From positions 1 through 54,684 of the forward strand of contig JAKPQH010000070.1 of assembly GCA_029580855.1 (NCBI GenBank): a DNA stretch of 54,684 bases, read 5' to 3'. Shown one piece after another: positions 48,249-54,684 of the stretch. The position numbers and the translations under genes were made by a program. The notes under the pieces were generated by a model. That model was given only the letters and a program-made list of their open reading frames with translations, was not told the origin of the DNA and made no database searches. Source of the stretch: a bacterium. Lineage in GTDB: Bacteria > Methylomirabilota > Methylomirabilia > Methylomirabilales > 2-02-FULL-66-22. Position 1 is the stretch's first letter, and each line of letters opens with the position of its first letter.

Positions 48249-50801
48249 TCAGCGCCGCGCCAAGTACGCGCCGAGCGGCTCGGCCTCGCGCTCCTGGAAT
48301 GCGACGGCCACGCGCAGCCGCTCCAGGTATTGCCGGAGGGTTTTTCCGCCAAAGGCCACGTTCCGCGTCGCGAAGAACGCCCGCACGTCCCGTTCAAGTT
48401 CCGGCGTGGCCAGCCCCGTGATCCCTTCGCACAGGCGTCGCATGCCGCTCTGCGAAGGGTACCGTTTTTCCATCTCCGCCCAGTGCTCCTTGACGAACGT
48501 CCAGGCGAGTTCCCGGCTGTGCGTGCCCATGAGCAGATCCCGCACAAGAAACGGCGCGTCCTGCGTGCGCACCTCGCCGCTGAGGCTCAGATCGAGCGTC
48601 CGCCGAACCAGCTCCGGTGAGCGGAAATCGGGGAGCGCACGAAGGTATCGCTGCTCCTCCTGGGGTGTCTTCGCCGATTTGAACCGGGCCAGGAATTCCG
48701 CGTACTCGGTCTCGCCGCCCGTGTGGGCGACGATGGCCAGCACAGCCGCGAGCACGTTGGGGTCGCCCGCCGCCGGGGCCCCGGCGGCGGCGTAACGGTC
48801 CCACGCCGCGTGTTGCGCCGGCTGGTCGTTTCCCAGGGTGCCGATGGCCTGCAGGACCTTCCCGCGCAGTTCGCGGACCAAGTCGTCGTCCTCCGGGCGC
48901 GGCGACCATCCGAGCCGCGCCGTCACATCGCCCAGTCGCGCGCGCACCAACCGCTCCAGCGGCGACCGCAGGGCGCGCGGGACGACGCGCGCCAGAAAGC
49001 CGAGGGATTCCAGCAGCGGAGTCCACACGTGCCGGTCGGTCTCCCCGACGAACCGAGCCGCCAGATCCAGGAAGGCGGACGCCGGCCGCGCGCCGGCCAC
49101 GGCCTCTGCCCAGGCGTCGTTGACCAGGTTGAACCGTTCGATGGGCGTCATGGTCTCGGCCGGAGCGGCCAGGAGCGACGCGAGAAGGTCGGGCGCGTAA
49201 TGCACGCGGTAGAACCCGTGCCCGCCTTCGTTTGCCACGACCCAGTCCGGCCGCCCCGGGAGATGGACACAGTCGCTCGCCGCCGACAGCAGCAGCCGGC
49301 CATGGAGGATGTCGCCGTCGACCCGAGCCCGATAGGTGATCGGCACGTGCCATGTCTCCGCGCCGCCGCCGTCGCGGAGGTAGCGGAAGGGGCGCTGGCC
49401 GAACCGGACCGTGTCGCCGGCGCCCTCCGTTTCCACGGTCACGAGCGGGTACCCCTGCCTGAAGATCCAGCCGTCCATCACGTCCGGAATCGGCCGACCG
49501 CTTGCCTCACCGATCGCCTTCCAGAGATCCGTCGTCTCGGCATTGGCAAAGCCATGCGCCGCGAGATATCTCCTGACGCCGGCGCGGAACGTCGCCGGGC
49601 CGAGGTATTGCTCCAGCATGCGCAGCACCGCCCCGCCCTTCTCGTAGGTGAGGACGTCGAACATGGCCTCGGCGTCCTTGGGGGCGGCGACGTTGAATTC
49701 GATGGGTCGGCTCGACTGCAGCCCGTCTGTGAGAAAGGCCGCGGCCCGCGATACGCCGAATTGATCCCACCGTCGCCAGGTCGGTTTCCACGCGTCAACG
49801 GCCAGCACCTCCATAAACGTGGCGAAGGCCTCGTTCAGCCAGAGCCCGTTCCACCAGGCCATGGTCACGAGGTCGCCGAACCACATGTGGGCGATCTCGT
49901 GGGCCACGACGTGCGCGACGCGGGCCAGCTCGCCGTGAGTGGCGCTCGCCTCCTCCACCAGCAGCGCCGTCTCCCGGAAGGTGATGGCCCCGAGATTCTC
50001 CATGGCGCCGAAGGCGAAATCGGGAATGGCGATCAGGTCCAGCTTGTCTCCCGGGTACGGCACGTCGTAGTAGTCCTGGAAGAACCGCAGGGAGAAGGCG
50101 GCCACCCGCAGCGCGAAGTCCGCCAGACGGCCCTTTCCCGGCACGGCCCAGACCCGGATCGGGACCCCGCCCACCTCTCCCGATCCGGTGGGCTCCAGCG
50201 TCCCGATCACAAAGGCGACGAGGTACGTGGACATCGGGATGGTCGGGGAAAAAACCACCGCCTTCTTTGCGCGGCCCGGAACCGGCCGCACGCCGGCGAT
50301 GGAGGTGTTCGAAATGGCGGCCAGGTCCTCATCCACGACCAGTGTGAGCTGGAATATCGCCTTGAACGCGGGCTCGTCCCAGCAGGGAAAAGCACGGCGG
50401 GCGTCCGTCGCCTCGAATTGCGTGACCGCCAGCGTGGCTTGGCGCCCGTCGTCGGCGGTGAACGTACTGCGGTAGAAGCCGCGGAGCTTGTCGTTCAGGA
50501 CGCCGGAGAAGTGTAGAAAAATCCGCCAGGTGCCGGGCTGGAGCGCTTCGCGAAAGCGCAGCACGGCGCGTTCCGTTGGTTCGTCCAGTTCGATGGAGCC
50601 GGGCAGTCGCCGCCCGTGGCCCTCGATCGCTGCGGTGCGGATCTCGAGGTCGGCGGCGTTCAAGACGATCTCTTGGGTCGGCTCGCAGATCCGCACCTCG
50701 ATGGTTTCCTCTCCGACAAAGGTGGAGGCGGAGAGGTCGGGCTCGATGTGGATGTCGTATCGGCTGGGAACGACGGTCCGCGGCAACCTGGCAGAAGTCA
50801 T
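48249..50801 (-). CDS. pepN: M1 family zinc aminopeptidase with ERAP1-like C-terminal domain
   Basis: 850 aa. The exopeptidase motif GAMENLGAITF is at about 265. The zinc site HEIAHMWFGDLVTMAWWNGL plus WLNE (HExxH-x18-E) is at about 300-322. The catalytic Tyr region is TYEKGGAVLRML. The last 350 residues form the alpha-helical ERAP1-like domain. No signal peptide is seen, so it is cytosolic and probably trims peptides from protein turnover. The ATG at 50801 has GAGG 5 nt upstream; the open frame to 50942 is unsupported. It converges with ahbC. The symbol pepN is by family only. Confidence 0.95.
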   Translation of the reverse strand: MTSARLPRTVVPSRYDIHIEPDLSASTFVGEETIEVRICEPTQEIVLNAADLEIRTAAIEGHGRRLPGSIELDEPTERAVLRFREALQPGTWRIFLHFSGVLNDKLRGFYRSTFTADDGRQATLAVTQFEATDARRAFPCWDEPAFKAIFQLTLVVDEDLAAISNTSIAGVRPVPGRAKKAVVFSPTIPMSTYLVAFVIGTLEPTGSGEVGGVPIRVWAVPGKGRLADFALRVAAFSLRFFQDYYDVPYPGDKLDLIAIPDFAFGAMENLGAITFRETALLVEEASATHGELARVAHVVAHEIAHMWFGDLVTMAWWNGLWLNEAFATFMEVLAVDAWKPTWRRWDQFGVSRAAAFLTDGLQSSRPIEFNVAAPKDAEAMFDVLTYEKGGAVLRMLEQYLGPATFRAGVRRYLAAHGFANAETTDLWKAIGEASGRPIPDVMDGWIFRQGYPLVTVETEGAGDTVRFGQRPFRYLRDGGGAETWHVPITYRARVDGDILHGRLLLSAASDCVHLPGRPDWVVANEGGHGFYRVHYAPDLLASLLAAPAETMTPIERFNLVNDAWAEAVAGARPASAFLDLAARFVGETDRHVWTPLLESLGFLARVVPRALRSPLERLVRARLGDVTARLGWSPRPEDDDLVRELRGKVLQAIGTLGNDQPAQHAAWDRYAAAGAPAAGDPNVLAAVLAIVAHTGGETEYAEFLARFKSAKTPQEEQRYLRALPDFRSPELVRRTLDLSLSGEVRTQDAPFLVRDLLMGTHSRELAWTFVKEHWAEMEKRYPSQSGMRRLCEGITGLATPELERDVRAFFATRNVAFGGKTLRQYLERLRVAVAFQEREAEPLGAYLARR

Positions 50802-50940
50802 GGCATCCTCGATTCCGGAAAGGGCTAGGGCGCGGTCGTGCCGCTGCCCGCGGCAAACGGCAATCATGCTGGACGGATCACAGGATAGCAGACTAAGCCG
50901 GAGGGTTTCGTCGGAAAACGCACGAGGAGCACGATCAGTC

Positions 50941-51046
50941 AAAAAAGGGGACGCCCTTTATTTATTTAACTTAACGCCAAACACACTTCTACGGTGTGTT
51001 TCGCAGCGGGTATTTCATGAAATCAATTAAGCAAAGGGCGTCCCCG
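50941..51046. mobile_element. 105-bp AT-rich miniature inverted-repeat element (REPIN/MITE-like)
   Basis: Perfect 13-bp inverted ends GGGGACGCCCTTT (50947-50959) and AAAGGGCGTCCCC (51033-51045) enclose AT-rich DNA quite unlike the flanks. Inside are a perfect 8-bp hairpin (AAACACAC/GTGTGTTT, 50979-51001) and a 12-bp palindrome ATTTCATGAAAT (51012-51023). It has no coding capacity. It sits between the PBP and aminopeptidase genes and resembles a REP doublet or MITE mobilised by a transposase encoded elsewhere. Confidence 0.65.
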
Positions 51047-51062
51047 TTGCATCGTGTCGGCG

Positions 51063-53084
51063 TCAGCGGAAAAGCCGGCCGAGCCAGCTCAGGAGCCCGC
51101 GGCCGGCGCTCACCATCGCCCCGCCACCGCACCCCGCCGCAGGTTCCGTCCCCACCCGGAAGGCTTCCTCGACCGTTTGCCCCCGATCGCACCAGAACGC
51201 CGGCGAAGCACCGGTGTCCCGACCCACGGCGACCAGAACGACGCCGGGCGGAGGCGCAAAGGGTTTTGGGGGTGCCCCGCGAACCGCGGCCGCCATCGTG
51301 GTCGCCCAGATCGGGAGCGCAGCCTCGGCGCCGCTGAGTCCGAGCGGGCTCCCGTCGTCCCGCCCCACCCAAACGCCCACGGCCAATTCCGGCGTGTATC
51401 CGACGAACCACGCATCCCGAAGACCGTCGGTCGTCCCGGTCTTCCCCGCCGTCACGTCGCTCAGCCCCCATCTGCGGCTGGTGCGGCCGGTGCCGTGACG
51501 CATGACGCCGCGCAACAGGTGGGTCACCAGAAACGCGGATTCGGCCGACACCGCCGGCGCCGCGGCGGGAAGAGAAACGTTCACTTGCGTTCCGGCCGGT
51601 GGCACCCCGCCGGCGAGGGTCGTGGGCGCCGCACGAACTCCTCGGTTCGCCAGCGCCGCATAGACGCCGGTGATCTCGAGAAGTGTCACCTCCGACGTGC
51701 CGAGGGCGAGGGATGGCACGGCCGCCAGCGGGCTTCGGATACCCAACCGCCGCGCCAGCTCCACGACGCGGTCCAGCCCGACGTCCAGCGCCACGCGCAC
51801 AGCGGGGATGTTGCGGGACTCCTCCACAGCCCGCCTCACGGTCACATTCCCGAGGAGGCGGCCATCCACGTTTCTGGGCGTCCAGGGTCGGCCGTCGGCT
51901 TGCACCGTCAGCGCCGCGTCGGGAATCAACGACGCCGGTGTGATGGGGGCGGACCGCCCGCGAGCGCCAAACTCGAACGCCGCCAGGTACACCAGGGGCT
52001 TGAAAAGCGATCCCGGCTGCCGCGCGGCTCGCGTCGCCCGATTGAAGGGGCTGTCGAGGTACCGGCGCCCGCCGACGAGCGCGCGGATTCTCCCCGAGGC
52101 CGGTTCGATCGCGACAAGCGCCGATTCCATCGTTCCGGGCCCACTCCCCTGCCGGCGCTCGATGCGTTCCAGACCTTCCTGGACGGCCCGCTCCGCCACA
52201 CGCTGGAGTGCCGGGTCCAGACTGGTGGCGATGCGGACCTCGCCCTTGTCCGGCAGGGACACGCGCTCCCGGATCTCTTCGCGGGCCAGGTCCACGAAAT
52301 ACGGCGCCCGCACGCGGGTGCGGCCCCCTTCGGCCGGAAGCGGGCTCGCCATCGCCTCCCGGGCCCGGGCCTCGTCGAGCAGCCCGCGGCGTCGCAGCGC
52401 CGACAGAACGGCGGTCCGTGCCGCGCGGGCCCGGTCCGGCCGGTCGCCGAGGGTCTTGTTGGGGCTGCTGATGGCCCCGGCCAACAGCGCGGCTTCATCC
52501 GCACGGACCGCCGCAAGGTTTTTGCCGAGAAAATGACGGGCGGCGGCGGGCAGGCCGTGGACGGCGACATCGCCGTCCTGGCCCATGTAGACCGTGTTGA
52601 GGTAAGCCTCCAGGATGCGAGGCTTCGAGTAGCGGAACTCCAGCATCAAGGCCAGCGCGGCCTCGTGGAGCTTTCGCCCCCAATCCCGCTCCCGCGTGAG
52701 GAAGAGCGTCCGCGCCAACTGCTGGGTGATCGTGCTGGCACCCTGCCGGATCTCGCCCCGCCGCGTATTCGCCGCAAGCGCGCGGAACACCGCCGGGATA
52801 TCGACGCCGTGGTGGCGGAAAAAGCGTCGATCCTCTGCCACCAGCACCGCATCCACCACGCCCCGCGGGAACTCCTCCAACGGCTGCCAGATCTGCGCCC
52901 GGCGGCTCAGGCCGTGGAGGATGGCGATCTCCTCCGTCCCGGCGTAGAGCCGAAGGGTCGGACCTCCCGCGGAAGCCTGCGTCGGGAGCGGCAGGAGCCA
53001 ACCGACACCCGCCCAGACGCCGCCGATGACGGCAGCCACGGTCACGAGACCGACCGCCCGCCGCGCGATGTCCGGAATGCACAT
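51063..53084 (-). CDS. Class A penicillin-binding protein (PBP1-type transglycosylase/transpeptidase)
   Basis: A bifunctional murein synthase of 673 aa, anchored by one TM helix (about 10-31). The GT51 domain (about 60-230) has VLVAEDRRFFRHHGVDIPAV, GASTITQQLAR and RKLHEAALALMLE. The transpeptidase domain (about 290-590) has the active Ser in QPGSLFKP (SxxK, about 358), SRN as the SxN motif and AGKTGTTDGLRDAWFVGY (about 546). All catalytic residues are present. The C-terminal region is short and ends in Gly/Arg-rich sequence. I start at the ATG at 53084; a TTG is 3 codons upstream. A small glycine-zipper lipoprotein gene precedes it. Confidence 0.95.
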   Translation of the reverse strand: MCIPDIARRAVGLVTVAAVIGGVWAGVGWLLPLPTQASAGGPTLRLYAGTEEIAILHGLSRRAQIWQPLEEFPRGVVDAVLVAEDRRFFRHHGVDIPAVFRALAANTRRGEIRQGASTITQQLARTLFLTRERDWGRKLHEAALALMLEFRYSKPRILEAYLNTVYMGQDGDVAVHGLPAAARHFLGKNLAAVRADEAALLAGAISSPNKTLGDRPDRARAARTAVLSALRRRGLLDEARAREAMASPLPAEGGRTRVRAPYFVDLAREEIRERVSLPDKGEVRIATSLDPALQRVAERAVQEGLERIERRQGSGPGTMESALVAIEPASGRIRALVGGRRYLDSPFNRATRAARQPGSLFKPLVYLAAFEFGARGRSAPITPASLIPDAALTVQADGRPWTPRNVDGRLLGNVTVRRAVEESRNIPAVRVALDVGLDRVVELARRLGIRSPLAAVPSLALGTSEVTLLEITGVYAALANRGVRAAPTTLAGGVPPAGTQVNVSLPAAAPAVSAESAFLVTHLLRGVMRHGTGRTSRRWGLSDVTAGKTGTTDGLRDAWFVGYTPELAVGVWVGRDDGSPLGLSGAEAALPIWATTMAAAVRGAPPKPFAPPPGVVLVAVGRDTGASPAFWCDRGQTVEEAFRVGTEPAAGCGGGAMVSAGRGLLSWLGRLFR

Positions 53085-53160
53085 TCTGGCCAAGAGCGGT
53101 CACCGGATCTCGTCGGTGCACGACCCGAGCGGATTCTTCGACGTGACGACCCCCGGCGCA

Positions 53161-53403
53161 TTACTTCCGGCCGGGATCGTCCTTGAAGAACTTGTGGCCG
53201 AGCAGATAGCCTCCGAGCAGACCGACGGGTCCGCCGATGGCTGCGCCGATCGCGGCGTTCCCGGCCGCGGCGCCGAACAGCGCCCCACCGGCGGCACCGC
53301 CGGCGCCGCCCACCAATGCCCCCTTCTCCCGCGCCGCGAGGCCCCCACACCCCGCCGAGGCCAGCATCACGACCAGAAACAGCACACCCATCCGTGTTCT
53401 CAC
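53161..53403 (-). CDS. Small glycine-zipper lipoprotein
   Basis: 80 aa. The signal sequence MRTRMGVLFLVVMLASAGC ends in a lipobox (ASAGC). The mature part is almost all glycine zipper (GALVGGAGGAAGGALFGAAA, then GNAAIGAAIGGPVGLLGGYL), followed by a short basic end. Such proteins insert in or span membranes as oligomers. I choose the GTG at 53403 because GGAG lies 9 nt upstream and the signal peptide is then complete; the ATG four codons later is the alternative. It is upstream of the PBP gene by 76 nt, so an envelope role is likely. Confidence 0.82.
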   Translation of the reverse strand: MRTRMGVLFLVVMLASAGCGGLAAREKGALVGGAGGAAGGALFGAAAGNAAIGAAIGGPVGLLGGYLLGHKFFKDDPGRK

Positions 53404-53507
53404 CGGATCCGACTCCTCCCCTGGTCTGCGCGTACCCGGATTTTTTTGCGTGGTTCGTTTCGGTTGACGGGGGCCCGTAGACATCCCCCGAACGGTCGTC
53501 CACGCCA

Positions 53508-53921
53508 TCAACACACGCCGCAATCCACGACTTCGGTCCGGGAAGCCTGTTGCTCCAGTCCCCGGATGAAGGCCTTGACGTCGGCGGGGTCGATGGGTTT
53601 CACCATGAAGGTCGAAACCCTGAAGCGTTTAACGAGACGCCGGATGCCCTCGTCCTCTTGCGCGCTCATCATGATGATCGGAATCTCGGGGGAATAGGCG
53701 CGGAGGATGCGCACGACGTCCCACCCCGTCACGGGGACTCCCAGGACGGCGGGCAGGTCCAGATCCACCACGGCGAGATCAAAAACGCCCTCTTTGATCT
53801 TTCGAAACGCTTGCCACCCGTCCGAGACCCCTTCAACGCCGTGCCCCTCTGCGACGAGGGACACTTGCAGCCCGTTCCGGCTGTGCTGATCGTCTTCCAC
53901 CAAGAGAACCCGTCGTCGCAT
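53508..53921 (-). CDS. Single-domain response regulator (CheY-like receiver)
   Basis: 137 aa, receiver only. The acidic pair is in VLLVEDDQHSRNG, the phospho-acceptor Asp in LAVVDLDLPA (about 58), Ser/Thr in IIMMSAQEDEG and Lys in FMVKPID. There is no output domain, so it acts by protein contact or phosphorelay. A variant insertion (LPAVLGVPVTGWDVV) lengthens the loop after the Asp. A consensus sigma-54 promoter lies 80 nt upstream, so the gene is probably under an enhancer-binding protein. The C-terminus ends in CGVC. No kinase is adjacent. Confidence 0.92.
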   Translation of the reverse strand: MRRRVLLVEDDQHSRNGLQVSLVAEGHGVEGVSDGWQAFRKIKEGVFDLAVVDLDLPAVLGVPVTGWDVVRILRAYSPEIPIIMMSAQEDEGIRRLVKRFRVSTFMVKPIDPADVKAFIRGLEQQASRTEVVDCGVC

Positions 53922-54170
53922 GGTGTACCCCGGTTCCGCGGAGGCTTCTCGGCGGTGTTCGTGGCTTTTCCGACGACCGTGATCGTAATGTATGAACTCC
54001 GGCAACATACGTGCCAGTCGTGTTCCGAAACGCCGGTCTGCGGAACTATAAGGAATTCAAAATGTTATGGTGCGCTCAACTTCTGGGGTACCGCTCGTGG
54101 CTTGCGTGGCGGAAAGAAAGAACGTCTAAGATGTCAACGAACACGTAAAACTTACACACCCAGGGTCGGA
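53922..54170. other. AT-richer spacer with the sigma-54 promoter
   Basis: 249 bp, clearly less GC-rich than its surroundings. It has no gene and carries the element at 54001-54016. Confidence 0.5.
54001..54016 (-). promoter_or_regulatory. Consensus sigma-54 (-24/-12) promoter
   Basis: The minus strand reads TGGCACGTATGTTGCC: GG and GC separated by exactly 10 bp, matching TGGCAC-N5-TTGC. It points at the response regulator, whose ATG is 80 nt downstream. Confidence 0.75.
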
Positions 54171-54684
54171 TCACTTGAGACTCTGAGACAATTCCTCGGC
54201 CAGAAGCCGCGCCTTGTCGGCGAGATTGGAGGCTTTGTTTAGATCCTGCGCCGCCAGCGCCTCTTTTGCGTTACCGAGTAAGCTCCGGACGGTCATCAAA
54301 CGCTCTTGCTGTTCGTTGCTGAGATTTTTGCCCTCCAGTTGGCCGATAAACTGCTCGGCCTGTTGGATCCGGGAACTGGTCGTCCGCTTCAACCGCTCCT
54401 CGTCCCCGACCTGTGGCGCAAGGACGGGCGGAGGGGTCTCCGGTTCTTTCTTCTCCGGTGGAGGTTCGACCTCCTTTTTCGGAGGCGGAGGGGGCGTCGG
54501 CGCGACCGGCTCTTTCTTGACCGGCGGGGGGGTGGGCGCCTGGGCGGGCGTCCTCGTCGGGGGAGGCGGAACCTCTCTCTTGGCGGGCGGCGCCTCCGGT
54601 TCCTTTGCGGGAGGTTGAGGAGGCTCCGGCTGTTTTTTGATGGGCGTCGGCGCGACCGGCTCTGTCTTTGGGGGAAGCGGAGCG
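54171..54684 (-). CDS. Pro/Lys/Glu-rich protein with C-terminal helical domain (partial)
   Basis: The frame is open to the window edge, so the N-terminus is missing; 170 residues are visible. The first 100 are disordered repeats of the type KKEPVAPTPPPPP, backed by a direct DNA repeat of about 25 bp at 54491-54515 and 54641-54665. The last 73 residues form two or three helices (RIQQAEQFIGQLEGKNLSNE, NAKEALAAQDLNKASNLADK, ARLLAEELSQSL), like a small tetratricopeptide-type or coiled domain. A signal or lipobox may lie outside the window. The look is that of a periplasm-spanning linker protein. Confidence 0.75.
   Translation of the reverse strand, partial: APLPPKTEPVAPTPIKKQPEPPQPPAKEPEAPPAKREVPPPPTRTPAQAPTPPPVKKEPVAPTPPPPPKKEVEPPPEKKEPETPPPVLAPQVGDEERLKRTTSSRIQQAEQFIGQLEGKNLSNEQQERLMTVRSLLGNAKEALAAQDLNKASNLADKARLLAEELSQSLK

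Noticed and set aside
51054..53186. A 710-codon plus-strand frame opposite the PBP gene
   Set aside because: Antisense shadow; every PBP motif is on the minus strand.

Overview
The window is 54.7 kb of very GC-rich, gene-dense bacterial chromosome. The gene content fits a deep-branching environmental bacterium, with two-membrane (Gram-negative) cell-envelope genes: type II secretion gspA/gspB, an EmrA-type membrane fusion protein, an M23/LysM lipoprotein and a class A PBP. An archaeal-type family B DNA polymerase, an archaeal-type phosphoglycerate mutase (ApgM), an AhbC-type siroheme-route radical SAM enzyme and an NHLP-clan small peptide would suit the Methylomirabilota/Rokubacteria neighbourhood. 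That placement is inference from gene content, not a phylogeny. There is no rRNA, CRISPR array, prophage or intact insertion sequence. The only mobile remnants are a decayed IS481-type transposase at the left edge and a ~105-bp AT-rich inverted-repeat element near 51 kb.

Layout. 0-5.6 kb: transposase remnant, tRNA-Gln(UUG), [2Fe-2S] ferredoxin and IscS-type cysteine desulfurase, a hypothetical gene coupled to DNA polymerase IV, and an M23/LysM lipoprotein. 5.8-9.4 kb (+ strand): a VTT-domain membrane protein and a GAF/PAS hybrid histidine kinase. 9.4-16.7 kb (- strand): a leader-like NHLP-clan peptide, a two-gene ABC-2 exporter, an SbmA/ABCD-like ABC transporter and an EmrAB pair. 17-20 kb: a small secreted protein and a sigma-54 activator with GAF input. 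20-29.6 kb: metallophosphatase, NUDIX, PIG-L deacetylase, beta-CASP nuclease, M20 amidohydrolase, endonuclease III (+), endonuclease V, a membrane protein, a DinB-fold protein and ApgM. 30-36.4 kb: a NYN-LOTUS protein (+), then RimI, a GAF/GAF histidine kinase, an HtrA-like protein lacking its whole catalytic triad, and thioredoxin reductase. 36.7-42.7 kb: PilZ, a small unknown, a cold-shock protein with an elaborate leader (+), TatA with a zinc-ribbon tail, an SDR, and family B DNA polymerase. 42.9-54.7 kb: glycine-zipper lipoproteins, gspB-gspA, ahbC (+), M1 aminopeptidase, PBP1, a single-domain response regulator behind a consensus sigma-54 promoter, and a Pro/Lys/Glu-rich protein cut by the window edge.

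How it fits together. Most genes are housekeeping in small minus-strand operons. Three themes recur. The first is DNA repair and replication (dinB, nth, endonuclease V, polB, NUDIX). The second is envelope assembly and transport (exporters, PBP, M23, GspAB, TatA). The third is signalling: two soluble GAF kinases, a sigma-54 activator, a PilZ protein, and a response regulator with a sigma-54 promoter. Several intergenic spacers carry degenerate 7- or 8-bp tandem arrays arranged around a dyad, so they can fold as long hairpins. These arrays, the cold-shock leader with an internal terminator, and the NHLP-peptide/exporter cluster are the most distinctive parts of the window.
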